From Nocardia camponoti (lineage in GTDB: Bacteria; Actinomycetota; Actinomycetes; Mycobacteriales; Mycobacteriaceae): a DNA stretch of 64,000 bases. The notes under the pieces were generated by a model. That model worked only from the letters and a program-made list of their open reading frames with translations. It was not told the origin of the DNA and did no database searches. The DNA is taken from positions 345,025 through 409,024 of the forward strand of contig NZ_BMMW01000003.1 in the NCBI RefSeq assembly GCF_014646135.1. Reading direction: 5' to 3'. This document shows positions 26,387 through 34,570 of this stretch, in pieces. The translations under genes and the position numbers were made by a program. Within the stretch, counting starts at the first letter, position 1. Every line of letters starts with the position of its first letter.

Positions 26387-26474
26387 GTTGGCCTCCTACT
26401 GGGTGTCGGACGGGACTCGTTGCGAATTCTATCCAAGACCTGCGGGTAGTGGACCAAAGCCGTAACCCACTCCG

Positions 26475-27926
26475 TTAACTTCGGCTCAAAATCCCACTAA
26501 TCTTCCCGATTACCCCCGTCGTCGCGTACGCGACGGTGTTGTCGGGGTTCAACGAGATCGTCGAAACCGCGCCGTTGTCCAAGCAACCGCTTACCCCACC
26601 GGAAAGCCTTGCGGTGAGGGTGATTTCGGTGTCACGCACTGCGGTTAACCGCTCGGTCCGCTCGCACCGAGCCGCGCTGAGTTGGCCGGTGTTGACTGCG
26701 GTCGCGACATCGTCGCCCACTGCGCCCGCTCGGATGATGACCTCGATGTCAAAGGTGACAAGGGCGTCGCGTGCGGTGCCGGTCCATTTTCCTACTAAGC
26801 CCTGCGGGACCGCCGACGTCGGCGGTTTGGCGCCGGGAGAATCGCCGTCGACCAGCGTGGCCGTCACCCACGCGACCAGCACGGTCAGCGCAACGGACAA
26901 CACGCCAAGAGCCCAGGCGATCCGACGCCGCGAAGGCGCCTTACTCGGGTGCGTCGAAGGCCAATGCGGGACCGACGCTGGCTGGTCAAGTCGCGCGAAA
27001 GTCTGTGCCGTGCGCCGGAAATCGTTGTGCGGCACCTCGACCACATCGGGGTCCAGATCAAGCAACGCACTCGCTCGGCGATTGATCTCCTCAAGCATCA
27101 CCGTCGGCAACCCGCTGCCCAGCGTTGGCTCAGTTCGCAACTCCCGCAACACATCCTGTGGTCCAGGCCGCGCACCGGGATCCTTCGATAGGCAAGCAAG
27201 CAGCAGCGGTCGAAGTCGCTGCGGCACCCCGTCCAGATTAGGCTCGCCGTGCACGACCGCGTACAGGACGCGTGTGAGGTCCCCGCCGCCGAATGGCGCG
27301 CGACCGGTCACCGCGAAAACCAGCAGACCAGCAAGCGCGAAAACGTCGGCGGCGGGCCCGATCGACGTCGAGGTCACCTGTTCCGGCGCCATGAAAGCCG
27401 GTGTGCCAAGCACACTTCCGGTCCTGGTGAGGGCGGTGTCGTCCAGCGTGCGGGCGATGCCGAAGTCGATTACCCGAGGACCGTCAACGCCGAGAATCAC
27501 GTTGGCGGGCTTCATATCTCGATGCACGATCCCGGCGCCATGTATTGCCATCAGCGCTTCGGCCAAGCCACAACCAAGCGCCAGCACGGCGTGCTCACTG
27601 AGCGTGCCGAACCGGTCGACCGCCTCGTTCAACGGCACCCCGGCGACGAATCCGGTTGCGAGCCAAGGCGGATTGCCGTCGGGGTCGGCCGCGAGCACCG
27701 GCGCGGTGAACGGGCTGCGCACCCGCCTCGCTGCGTCGACTTCGCGTCGAAAACGCCTGCCGAACTCGTCGTCGGTGCTGAGGTCGGGCCGAATCACCTT
27801 GACCGCAACCGCGCGCCCACCGGATGTCCGCCCGAGATAGACCTTCCCCATCCCGCCGGACCCGAGCACGCGCAGCAAGCGATAATCGCCGATGCGGGCG
27901 GGGTCGGCAGGACCGAGCAACAGCAT
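26475..27926 (-). CDS. Serine/threonine protein kinase with one transmembrane helix
   Basis: 483 residues from the ATG at 27926 (LLLGPADPARIGDYRLL); an in-frame GTG/ATG further up would add 19 residues. The kinase domain (about residues 15-270) is complete: GSGGMGKVYLG loop, VAVKVI lysine, HRDMKPANVILG, DFGIA and APEQ. A linker leads to a transmembrane helix (about 350-372: WALGVLSVALTVLVAW) and a secreted C-terminal domain of about 110 residues containing two Cys (RCERTE and SGCLDNG). The external part resembles a small lipocalin-like or sensor domain but lacks PASTA repeats. It probably senses an extracellular cue. It lies downstream of the HspR-like regulator with a 147-base gap. Confidence 0.92.
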   Translation of the reverse strand: MLLLGPADPARIGDYRLLRVLGSGGMGKVYLGRTSGGRAVAVKVIRPDLSTDDEFGRRFRREVDAARRVRSPFTAPVLAADPDGNPPWLATGFVAGVPLNEAVDRFGTLSEHAVLALGCGLAEALMAIHGAGIVHRDMKPANVILGVDGPRVIDFGIARTLDDTALTRTGSVLGTPAFMAPEQVTSTSIGPAADVFALAGLLVFAVTGRAPFGGGDLTRVLYAVVHGEPNLDGVPQRLRPLLLACLSKDPGARPGPQDVLRELRTEPTLGSGLPTVMLEEINRRASALLDLDPDVVEVPHNDFRRTAQTFARLDQPASVPHWPSTHPSKAPSRRRIAWALGVLSVALTVLVAWVTATLVDGDSPGAKPPTSAVPQGLVGKWTGTARDALVTFDIEVIIRAGAVGDDVATAVNTGQLSAARCERTERLTAVRDTEITLTARLSGGVSGCLDNGAVSTISLNPDNTVAYATTGVIGKISGILSRS

Positions 27927-28073
27927 GGCGAAACCCGTCCCTCTCCCCGGCTCCGAACCGGTGCGATCAGCTACATGATGCACGAAGAGGGCATTTCACA
28001 AAAGCGCGTGGGCGGCAGCCTGTTTCGATCACCGGGCCCTAGCAGAGCGCACCGGAACGCGACGCCAACCTAG

Positions 28074-28382
28074 CTATTCCGATTTGCCGCGCAGCCGATC
28101 ACGCTCCGCGCGCAGCCGCGCAACGGTGTCCTCAAGTTCGAGAATGCGCGCGACCGCGTTTAGGTTGACGCCTTCGCCAGTCAGAGCCGTGATGCGGTGC
28201 AGGCGAGTGAGGTCGTCGCCGCTGTATCGACGAGTGCCGCCCGCGCTGCGTTCGGGAGTGAGCAGCCCATGCTGCTCGTACAGGCGCAGGGTCTGGACCC
28301 CGATGCCTGCCAGTTCGGCGGCCACCGAGATCGCATAGACCGCCCGCGCGGGTGACGGCATGCCGTCGTTCGGGGACACCAT
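28074..28382 (-). CDS. MerR family heat-shock regulator, HspR-like
   Basis: 102 residues. The winged-helix MerR DNA-binding region is clear: ISVAAELAGIGVQTLRLYEQ, HGLLTPERSAGGTRRYS and the EGVNLNAVARILELED segment shared with HspR. HspR represses chaperone genes in mycobacteria and Streptomyces with DnaK as co-repressor; the C-terminal tail here is shorter than in M. tuberculosis HspR (about 126 residues). The gene is divergent from an Hsp20 gene, the usual context for such a repressor. No clear HAIR inverted repeat was found in the shared 150-base region; a CIRCE-like site is there instead. Confidence 0.85.
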   Translation of the reverse strand: MVSPNDGMPSPARAVYAISVAAELAGIGVQTLRLYEQHGLLTPERSAGGTRRYSGDDLTRLHRITALTGEGVNLNAVARILELEDTVARLRAERDRLRGKSE

Positions 28383-28428
28383 CCGTGCTTTCTCCTTTGA
28401 CTCGCAACCAGATTACTTGGTGTTGGGT

Positions 28429-28455
28429 CTTGCACTCACCTAAGTCGAGTGCTAA
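28429..28455. promoter_or_regulatory. CIRCE operator (HrcA site) over the hsp20 promoter
   Basis: CTTGCACTC, nine spacer bases, GAGTGCTAA: the right arm equals the CIRCE consensus and the left arm differs from TTAGCACTC at its outer bases. A promoter can be drawn through it: TTGCAC (28430-28435), 17 bases, TAAATA (28453-28458). HrcA binding would block it. hrcA is not in the window. Confidence 0.8.
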
Positions 28456-28465
28456 ATAATATCTA

Positions 28466-28491
28466 TGTCAGATGGCATAGGTTATCTGACA
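28466..28491. promoter_or_regulatory. Inverted repeat in the hsp20 leader
   Basis: Perfect 8-bp arms TGTCAGAT and ATCTGACA with a 10-base spacer, 42 bases before the hsp20 start. It could be a second operator or an RNA hairpin in the 5' leader. Confidence 0.5.
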
Positions 28492-28532
28492 ACGAAACTA
28501 CCGAGAAATGGAGTGAGTTGGAGGTGGCGACC

Positions 28533-28958
28533 ATGTTGATGCGCACCGATCCGTTCCGTGATCTGGACCGGTGGACCCAGCAGGCGTTCGGCACAGCGGC
28601 ACAACCAGCGGCAATGCCGATGGACGCTTGGCGCGATGGCGACGAGTTCGTCGTGGAATTCGACCTTCCGGGCATCGACCCGGACTCCCTAGACCTTGAC
28701 GTCGAACGCAATGTGGTGACCGTGCGCGCCTCCCGGCCCAGCCTCGACGCGAACCGCTCGATGATCGCCGCGGAACGTCCGCGCGGCGTCTTCAGTCGGC
28801 AGCTTTTCCTCGGCGAGAGCCTCGACACCGACCAAATCCGCGCCGACTACCGCAATGGCGTACTGCGCCTTTCGATCCCGGTCGCTGAGAAGGCCAAACC
28901 GCGCAAGATCGAGATCATTCGCGAAAGCGACCGCGAACCGGCAGTGATCAACGCCTGA
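28533..28958 (+). CDS. Hsp20/alpha-crystallin family small heat-shock protein
   Basis: 141 residues; ATG at 28533 preceded by GGAGG. The N-terminus [20 protein letters not shown] is typical of the actinobacterial Hsp18 group. The alpha-crystallin domain (about residues 40-130) carries [20 protein letters not shown], the VVTVRASR strand, and the [11 protein letters not shown] core (V/G-x-L motif). It holds unfolded proteins under stress as a cytosolic oligomer. Control appears to be by CIRCE/HrcA and possibly by the divergent HspR-like protein. Confidence 0.93.
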   Translation: MLMRTDPFRDLDRWTQQAFGTAAQPAAMPMDAWRDGDEFVVEFDLPGIDPDSLDLDVERNVVTVRASRPSLDANRSMIAAERPRGVFSRQLFLGESLDTDQIRADYRNGVLRLSIPVAEKAKPRKIEIIRESDREPAVINA

Positions 28959-28979
28959 GCCCGCCTTTGAGCGGCGGGC
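28959..28979. terminator. Hairpin just after hsp20
   Basis: GCCCGCC (28959-28965) and GGCGGGC (28973-28979) form a 7-bp stem directly after the stop codon. There is no T-tract, so it may be a weak terminator. Confidence 0.5.
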
Positions 28980-29134
28980 GATAACCAGCTTCGACCGATC
29001 AGTATCGAGAGCGAGGTGATGGTATCGACCGATCCATGACGAACTCTTCCAGTGAGCTCGATCCGATTCCCTTCGGTCCGGTGGCCGTGGTCCCCCGTGG
29101 ACCCGGCCACCCCTACCCCTCGGCCCGTGGGCTG

Positions 29135-29302
29135 TTACCCCTGACGCCAGCTGAACGGGCCAGGCAGGTCGACCGCGTTCTTGCGCGTGCGCGAATTCCA
29201 CGACCACGGGCCGATTTTCACACCCCACGACGTGAGCCCCGCCTGGGTGAAGTTCAGCTTGATCGGGCCGATCGACTTGCGCTGACGGAATTTGATTGGC
29301 AT
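29135..29302 (-). CDS. DUF4236-like small protein
   Basis: 55 residues; ATG at 29302 with GGAGG upstream (AAGGGGAGGCACG then ATG). The sequence MPIKFRQRKSIGPIKLNFTQ followed by LTSWGVKIGPWSWNSRTRK and VDLPGPF fits the DUF4236 pattern: a basic start, hydrophobic strands, and a (G)xxxxxGPxGxR-like turn. I recall similar short proteins in Nocardia and Rhodococcus. Function is unknown. Its upstream region (29303-29483) is shared with the divergent OGG-fold gene. Confidence 0.72.
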   Translation of the reverse strand: MPIKFRQRKSIGPIKLNFTQAGLTSWGVKIGPWSWNSRTRKNAVDLPGPFSWRQG

Positions 29303-29483
29303 CGTGCCTCCCCTTGTCGTCGCCAAGCATAGCGGCGAATCATGCTGTGCGCGAGGCGGAAATCGAGTCCTGACCTGCGCGTGAGCAAACTTGTCGGTGG
29401 GTGCCGATACAGTCTGGCTCGCAAGCAAATCGTGCTACAAGGTTGGGGGCCTTGATGCTCCCAGAGGGGTAGGGGGATTCGAT

Positions 29484-30146
29484 ATGCGTACTGACACAAC
29501 CACTCTCGATGTGCCGACCTGGCTCATTCAGGATGCCGAGCGGCTCGAAGAGATTTCCACGCCGTTGCGCGTCGCGGTCTCGTGGTGGAAGCAACGGCTC
29601 GCCAACGCTGGGCTTGAAGACGAAATGTTCGACGCCAGCGGCACTTTGGACCGTGAGGCTATCTTCGCCATCGCGGCCGACGGAATCGACGACGGCCCGA
29701 GTGCCCGTAAAGTCCTTTGGGCGGCGCTCGCGTGGGGCGAGGGCAACCGCGTTTTCCGCAATCCGCGCCGGGTTGCCGCAGTACTCGACGATCTCGAAGT
29801 GAACGGCAAACTGCTGGTCGAAGCGGCCAATGCCGCAGATCCCGAAACGGGCTACCGCACCCTATTCGGCGCGATCAAGGGGCTGGGGCCAGCATTCTTC
29901 ACGAAGTACCTGTACTTCGCCAACCCCGACCGCTTCTTGATCCTCGACCAACGGGTGGCGACAGCGCTGCACAACGAGTGCGGCTGGACCTCGCTGTCGC
30001 CAACAACCAGCTGGCCACCCGACACCTACGCGCGCTACTGCGAACTGCTCACCCGTTGGGCCGCCGAACTGTCGGAAGCGGGCTTCAAAACCAGCCCCGA
30101 CCAGCTGGAATACCGCCTGTTCGAGCGCACGTTCGACGACAGCTAG
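29484..30146 (+). CDS. 8-oxoguanine DNA glycosylase OGG-fold protein
   Basis: 220 residues, ATG after AGGGGG. The central segment LFGAIKGLGPAFFTKYLYFAN followed by RFLILDQRVATALH resembles a helix-hairpin-helix plus the conserved Asp of HhH-GPD glycosylases. Related proteins are catalogued as OGG-fold proteins and often travel with defence or accessory genes. The lysine position of active HhH-GPD enzymes is not obvious, so glycosylase activity is uncertain. Its stop overlaps that of the converging membrane-protein gene by four bases. Confidence 0.7.
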   Translation: MRTDTTTLDVPTWLIQDAERLEEISTPLRVAVSWWKQRLANAGLEDEMFDASGTLDREAIFAIAADGIDDGPSARKVLWAALAWGEGNRVFRNPRRVAAVLDDLEVNGKLLVEAANAADPETGYRTLFGAIKGLGPAFFTKYLYFANPDRFLILDQRVATALHNECGWTSLSPTTSWPPDTYARYCELLTRWAAELSEAGFKTSPDQLEYRLFERTFDDS

Positions 30147-30427
30147 CCCAGGCTGATTCGAGGGAGGAACGCACCGGCGGTCGCACCGACGACCGCCGGT
30201 CCGACAACCGTGCCCACCCAGAGCCACCACGTCGGCTGCATTTTGGCCAGCAGTTCTGAGACGTAGTCGTCGTCAACGAGCGGCTCGTAGCTGCCGTAGT
30301 AACAACTGGTGGTGTCCGGCCCGACAAACCACCATGCGGCGAGCACGGCGGTAGCCGCGAGCCCGCACGCCAACCCAAACACCATGCCCGCGAACACCTT
30401 TGCTCGAAACGAAAGCTGTCGACTCAT
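30143..30427 (-). CDS. Small two-helix membrane protein, unknown
   Basis: 94 residues. Two hydrophobic helices (VFAGMVFGLACGLAATAVLA and LWVGTVVGPAVVGATAGAFL) flank an acidic loop of about 30 residues with one Cys (SCYYGSYEPLVDDDYV). The short basic N-terminus suggests both ends are inside and the loop outside. I do not recognise the family. Good codon use and a strong hydrophobic pattern support it as a real gene. Confidence 0.6.
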   Translation of the reverse strand: MSRQLSFRAKVFAGMVFGLACGLAATAVLAAWWFVGPDTTSCYYGSYEPLVDDDYVSELLAKMQPTWWLWVGTVVGPAVVGATAGAFLPRISLG

Positions 30428-30520
30428 CGCCGGAGTACATCACGCCGACTCCGCCCGAACGGCTTGACACGACTAGGCAACCTTGGTCGCTTTACCGCAA
30501 ACTCATCTCAAGGGGGAATT

Positions 30521-31399
30521 ATGTTGCGCCGCTTCATAACTGCGATCGTTGGTGTCGTTGCCGCGCTCACGATGAGCGTCGCGCCCGCGCTGGCTGACAC
30601 CGGCTCCGCAGCGACCGTGCCGCCCGGTGCTCCGGTAGCGGAACCGATCAACTGCCGACCCGATGCCAGTCACCCAAATCCGGTGATCGTGCTGCCCGGT
30701 GGCGACGGACTCGTCGCTGACACCGAGTCGCAGTGGGACACAATGCTTTCCACGCTGCGAGGCGCGGGCTTTTGCGCGGTCACGTTCCAGGGCGGCGTAG
30801 TGGATGGTCGAAGGTGGGGCGGCGACATGCCCACCTCAGCGCGACAGCTAGGCGATTACGTCGCAGAGGTGAAAGCGGCAACGGGTGCGGCCAAGGTCGA
30901 CATCGTCGCGCACTCGGCGGGCGGCTTCGTCACGAACTACTACGCGAAGGTTCTCGGCGGCGGCGCGAACCTGCGCAGCGTTGTGCTGCTCGCGCCGGAA
31001 ACGCGCGGCGTCGACGGGACGGGCTTCCTCGAACAGTCTGGCGTCACCGGAATGTCAGTCACGCCGGTCGACCTCCTGCGCCAGGTGCCTGGCCTGCGCG
31101 CATCCCTAAGCACGGCGATGCCCAAAATGGCCAGCATGCTGCAGGTCCTTCCGGGCTCACCGGCGTATCACGCGGTAATGGACGGCCCGCTTGCCATCGA
31201 AGGCGTCCGCTACGCGGTACTCGCCACCCGCAACGACCGCGTCGCGACCCCAGCGGGAGCGTCGTCCTTCATCCTCGAACCGGGCGTCACAAACGTCTTT
31301 TACGAGGACGAATTCCCAGCCGCCGCCCCCGTCGACCACTCAACCTTGCGCTCAAGTCCGCTAACGGCGGCCTGGGTTGTCAGCCAACTCGTGTCCTAA
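30521..31399 (+). CDS. Secreted lipase/esterase (alpha/beta hydrolase)
   Basis: 292 residues; ATG with AGGGGG upstream. A clear signal peptide (MLRRFITAIVGVVAALTMSV, cleavage after APALA) leads to an alpha/beta hydrolase with PVIVLPGGDG as oxyanion-hole region, the nucleophile elbow AHSAGGF, an Asp candidate in ATRNDRVATP and the catalytic His in APVDHSTLR. This is the pattern of bacterial EstA/LipA-type secreted triacylglycerol lipases. The stop codon overlaps the first repeat of the operator cluster before the Fic gene. Confidence 0.88.
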   Translation: MLRRFITAIVGVVAALTMSVAPALADTGSAATVPPGAPVAEPINCRPDASHPNPVIVLPGGDGLVADTESQWDTMLSTLRGAGFCAVTFQGGVVDGRRWGGDMPTSARQLGDYVAEVKAATGAAKVDIVAHSAGGFVTNYYAKVLGGGANLRSVVLLAPETRGVDGTGFLEQSGVTGMSVTPVDLLRQVPGLRASLSTAMPKMASMLQVLPGSPAYHAVMDGPLAIEGVRYAVLATRNDRVATPAGASSFILEPGVTNVFYEDEFPAAAPVDHSTLRSSPLTAAWVVSQLVS

Positions 31400-31450
31400 T
31401 GTCCTAATTCTTAGGACAAAACAGCGCGATGTGTCTCAAGAATTAGGACA
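31393..31450. promoter_or_regulatory. Operator-like cluster of GTCCTAAT repeats before the Fic gene
   Basis: Two adjacent GTCCTAAT copies (31393-31408), TTAGGAC (31411-31417) and ATTAGGAC (31442-31449). Together they build a perfect 13-bp inverted repeat (TGTCCTAATTCTT at 31400-31412 with AAGAATTAGGACA at 31438-31450) and a nested 7-bp palindrome. The density of half-sites suggests a multi-site repressor operator. A second inverted repeat, GCGATTCGCC/GGCGAATCGC, follows at 31468-31510. Confidence 0.7.
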
Positions 31451-31525
31451 TCGGGACACCTCATCCGGCGATTCGCCTGCACATTCACCGCAAAATCTGC
31501 GGCGAATCGCGCGTAGAATCGCCGC

Positions 31526-32668
31526 ATGGCTGGCATGTATATCTGGGAGCGCCCCGACTGGCCCAACTTCACCTACAACTCCGATGTGATCGCTCAACGG
31601 GTCGCTGAGGTCGCGCGTGAGCAAGGCAGGCTTTACGGGCGGCTCAGCAGTTTTGAGCAAGCAACCCAGGACCGCGCGGCCGTAGAAGTGCTCACCGCGG
31701 ACGTCGTGAAGACCAGCGCTATTGAAGGCGAACTGCTCGATGTCGCGTCCGTGCGTTCCTCGGTGGCGCGCCGACTCGGCGTGGATATCGGTGCGACAGA
31801 CCCGAGTGATCGGCGCGTTGACGGTGTCGTCGAGATGATCCTTGATGCCACGCGCGACTACGCGTCGCCGCTTACCGCTGAGCGGCTTTTCGGGTGGCAT
31901 GCCGGACTGTTCCCCACCGGCTATTCCGGTATTTCCCGGATCACAGTCGCTGGGTGGCGCCGCGATGAGACTGGACCGATGGAGGTGGTGTCCGGCGCGT
32001 ACGGGCACCAAAAGGTGCACTTTCAAGCCCCGCCAGCCGATCGACTTGAGGCGGAGACCGCGGCGTTTCTCGCGTGGCTCGACGCGGACACACCCGAGCC
32101 TGGGCTCGTAAAGGCCGGGCTCGCCCACCTTTGGTTCGTGACGCTCCACCCGTTCGACGACGGCAACGGCCGCATCGCGCGGGCCATCGGCGATCTTGCG
32201 CTTTCTCGGGCCGAACACACGCATCACCGCTTTTACAGTCTTTCCGCCCAGATTCAACGCGACCCGAAGAACTACTACGCGATCCTCGAACGAACCCAGC
32301 GTGGCGGGCTCGACGTCACCGACTGGCTGACATGGTTCCTCGACACCGTGGCTGCCGCGGTTGATACAGCGCACGCCATTGTCGACAAGACAACAGCCAA
32401 GGCGGAGTTTTGGCGCACCTGGCGGTCGGTCGCGTTGTCTCCTCGGCAAACGGCGATGATCAACCGACTGCTCGACGGTTTCAACGGCAAGTTGACCACC
32501 AAGAAATGGGCGGTTATCACCAAAACATCGCAAGATTCGGCGCTGCGAGACATTAACGAACTGGTCGCGCTCGGCCTGCTTCGCCGCTCGACTGAAGGAG
32601 GCCGCAGCACGTCCTACGAGCTCGTCAGCAACGCCAACTCCGCGTCCGAATCCGGTTCAACCGGGTAA
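31526..32668 (+). CDS. Fic family AMP-transferase-type protein with DUF4172 and winged-helix end
   Basis: 380 residues. The N-terminal DUF4172 region begins IWERPDWPNF. The inhibitory helix motif TSAIEGE (about residues 72-78) makes this a class II Fic protein, in which the Glu blocks the ATP site in cis. The catalytic loop HPFDDGNGRIAR (about 210-221) is complete with His, Asp and Arg. The C-terminal 80 residues (KLTTKKWAVITKTSQDSALRD, then LVALGLLRRSTEGGRSTSYE) look like a winged helix. Fic proteins add AMP to target proteins. The DNA-binding end and the repeat cluster upstream suggest autoregulation. Confidence 0.92.
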   Translation: MAGMYIWERPDWPNFTYNSDVIAQRVAEVAREQGRLYGRLSSFEQATQDRAAVEVLTADVVKTSAIEGELLDVASVRSSVARRLGVDIGATDPSDRRVDGVVEMILDATRDYASPLTAERLFGWHAGLFPTGYSGISRITVAGWRRDETGPMEVVSGAYGHQKVHFQAPPADRLEAETAAFLAWLDADTPEPGLVKAGLAHLWFVTLHPFDDGNGRIARAIGDLALSRAEHTHHRFYSLSAQIQRDPKNYYAILERTQRGGLDVTDWLTWFLDTVAAAVDTAHAIVDKTTAKAEFWRTWRSVALSPRQTAMINRLLDGFNGKLTTKKWAVITKTSQDSALRDINELVALGLLRRSTEGGRSTSYELVSNANSASESGSTG

Positions 32669-32769
32669 ACAACGATCAGCTAGTCAGGGTGGCTCGCAAC
32701 GATCAAATCCCCACTGCTCGAAGATAATTCGCCGATATTCGGGAGGTCGGCGGCGAGCGACAAGGTCGA

Positions 32770-33429
32770 CTACAGGCCGCCGATACCCCGCCCGAAGACC
32801 AACGCGCCCATCACCGCGAGCACGATCGCCATCACCAAGTGGTTGTTGACCTGCAACCAGTCACGCAGGCTGTGCAGCGTCGGCTCCAGTTTTTCGGCGG
32901 CGACCAGGTAGCCGATCACCACCCCAAGCACGGTGCAGGACGCGATGAGCGTGAAGATGATCAGCGCGACAAAGTCACCGCCCGCGCTCACGCCGCCCGA
33001 GCCGATCACGATGCCCGCAGTCACGCACAACAAAAGATTCTTGGGGTTGATGCCCGAAAGCAGAAAGCCGATCGCGGCAGCGCGGCCGGTGGTGAGCTTG
33101 TCGATCGTCGCCATCCACTCCGGTTCGGCATCGTCGGCACGCGACCACCACTGCTGCACCGCGAGCACAACCAGCGCGAGCCCGAGGATGATCTTGCACC
33201 ACGATGCCGCCGTCGACGGTTCCTTGGCAGTCGATGTCCCGAGGATCGTCGACATCCAAATGAAGATCAACGTGATCACCACGATGCCAGCGACCCAGCC
33301 GCCAGCGAACCCCTTCGCGGCCGACCGCGCGTTGCTCGACAAGACCATCAAAATGGCCGCGATGATGGGGATCGGCGAGATGGCGACGCCGATACCGAGC
33401 GGCAGAAGATCTCCGATGACTGTGCCCAC
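32770..33429 (-). CDS. GAP family membrane protein
   Basis: 219 residues, six hydrophobic segments. The start GDLLPLGIGVAISPIPIIAAILML-like and the conserved FLLSGINPKNLLLCVTAG block identify the GAP (Sap, sulfolipid-addressing) family of inner-membrane proteins, which in mycobacteria assist export of glycopeptidolipids or sulfolipids. It is convergent with the Fic gene and divergent from the cyclase gene. Substrate is unknown. Confidence 0.88.
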   Translation of the reverse strand: MGTVIGDLLPLGIGVAISPIPIIAAILMVLSSNARSAAKGFAGGWVAGIVVITLIFIWMSTILGTSTAKEPSTAASWCKIILGLALVVLAVQQWWSRADDAEPEWMATIDKLTTGRAAAIGFLLSGINPKNLLLCVTAGIVIGSGGVSAGGDFVALIIFTLIASCTVLGVVIGYLVAAEKLEPTLHSLRDWLQVNNHLVMAIVLAVMGALVFGRGIGGL

Positions 33430-33556
33430 ATTGTGAAGCTAACCGCGTGCGCGACCCGGCCACCTCACACGAGACGGATGAACCGCGGTTGTGAACCGCC
33501 CTAAACCAACAACGGGCATAAAGGACACAACGCAGGCGGGTCGTAAAGTTTCCGCT

Positions 33557-34552
33557 ATGGCTGATCCGTCGGTTGCCGATTCCATCCAACGTCACGCCGA
33601 GACGGCGCTGCTCGGCGGACCGTTGCGCTACACGCGCGCCCAGGTCGCCGAACAGTCGGGCGTGCCCGAAGCCGATTCGCAACGGCTGTGGACGGCGTTG
33701 GGTTTTCCGGCGAATCCCGACGACGAAGTGGACTACACGCAGGCCGACATCACCGCTGTCACCAATTTCCGCAGCATGCGCGTTGTTGCCGCGTCGGATG
33801 TGCGGCAGCAGGCGGCAGCGTCACGCACGATCGGTCAGGGCATGGCGCGACTCGCCGAATGGCAGGCCGACCTCGTGCTCGCCGAAATCAAGGCGCGCGC
33901 CGAAGCCGCTGACCCCGCGATCCCACTCGACGAGCGGATCAAAGCCGCGACCGATTCGACGATGGCCAGCATCGAGCAGTTGCAGATCTACGTGTGGCGA
34001 CGGCATCTGAACGCGGCGATCGCGCGCTCGGTCGACGGACCCAACGACGCGCCTGGCGAGTCCCTTCGACACCTCGCTGTCGGATTCGCTGACATGGTCG
34101 GTTTCACCCGGTTGACCAGGCATTTGCATCACGACGAACTCGCGACGCTGCTTGAGGCGTTCGAGTCGACAACAACGTCGGCTATCACCGACAACGGCGG
34201 CTGGGTGATCAAAAATGTCGGCGACGAAGTGATGTTCGCCGCCGAAACCCCCGAAGCCGCAGCGCATATTTCGTTGGCGATTCAGGAGTCGACGATGCTC
34301 GTCGGCGGCACGCCCGACCTGCGCGTCGCGTTCGCCTACGGCGAGGTGCTGCAACGGCTTGGCGATTTGTACGGGTCGGTGGTCAACATCGCCGCGCGGC
34401 TCACCGGTGTCGCGCGCCCAGGCAATGTCCTCATCGACGACGCCGCTGCCGCCGCGCTCGCCGACCACCCGGAATTCGCGATTCGACACCTGCGCAGCGT
34501 GCGCGTTCGCGGCTTCAATCGACTTCGACCTCATCGATTGCGCTACGCCTAA
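33557..34552 (+). CDS. Class III adenylate/guanylate cyclase with N-terminal regulatory domain
   Basis: 331 residues, ATG at 33557. The first 180 residues are helical with a MerR-like start (RYTRAQVAEQSGVPEADSQR). The cyclase domain (about 185-325) has the metal Asp in FADMVGFTRLTR, the Lys-Asp pair in WVIKNVGDEVMF and the Asn/Arg transition-state residues in YGSVVNIAARL, so it looks active. It resembles M. tuberculosis cyclases of the Rv2212 type. It would make cAMP in the cytosol. A calcineurin-like phosphodiesterase is encoded 0.9 kb downstream, with only an RluA-type gene between. Confidence 0.9.
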   Translation: MADPSVADSIQRHAETALLGGPLRYTRAQVAEQSGVPEADSQRLWTALGFPANPDDEVDYTQADITAVTNFRSMRVVAASDVRQQAAASRTIGQGMARLAEWQADLVLAEIKARAEAADPAIPLDERIKAATDSTMASIEQLQIYVWRRHLNAAIARSVDGPNDAPGESLRHLAVGFADMVGFTRLTRHLHHDELATLLEAFESTTTSAITDNGGWVIKNVGDEVMFAAETPEAAAHISLAIQESTMLVGGTPDLRVAFAYGEVLQRLGDLYGSVVNIAARLTGVARPGNVLIDDAAAAALADHPEFAIRHLRSVRVRGFNRLRPHRLRYA

Positions 34553-34570
34553 GGCCCTAGGGTGTTTGCG

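Noticed and set aside
28689-29330. A 213-residue minus-strand frame over hsp20
   Set aside because: It is antisense to a certain hsp20 gene and overlaps the DUF4236-like gene in another frame; no recognisable features.
29036-29332. A 98-residue plus-strand frame
   Set aside because: It overlaps the DUF4236-like gene on the opposite strand and shows no known family.
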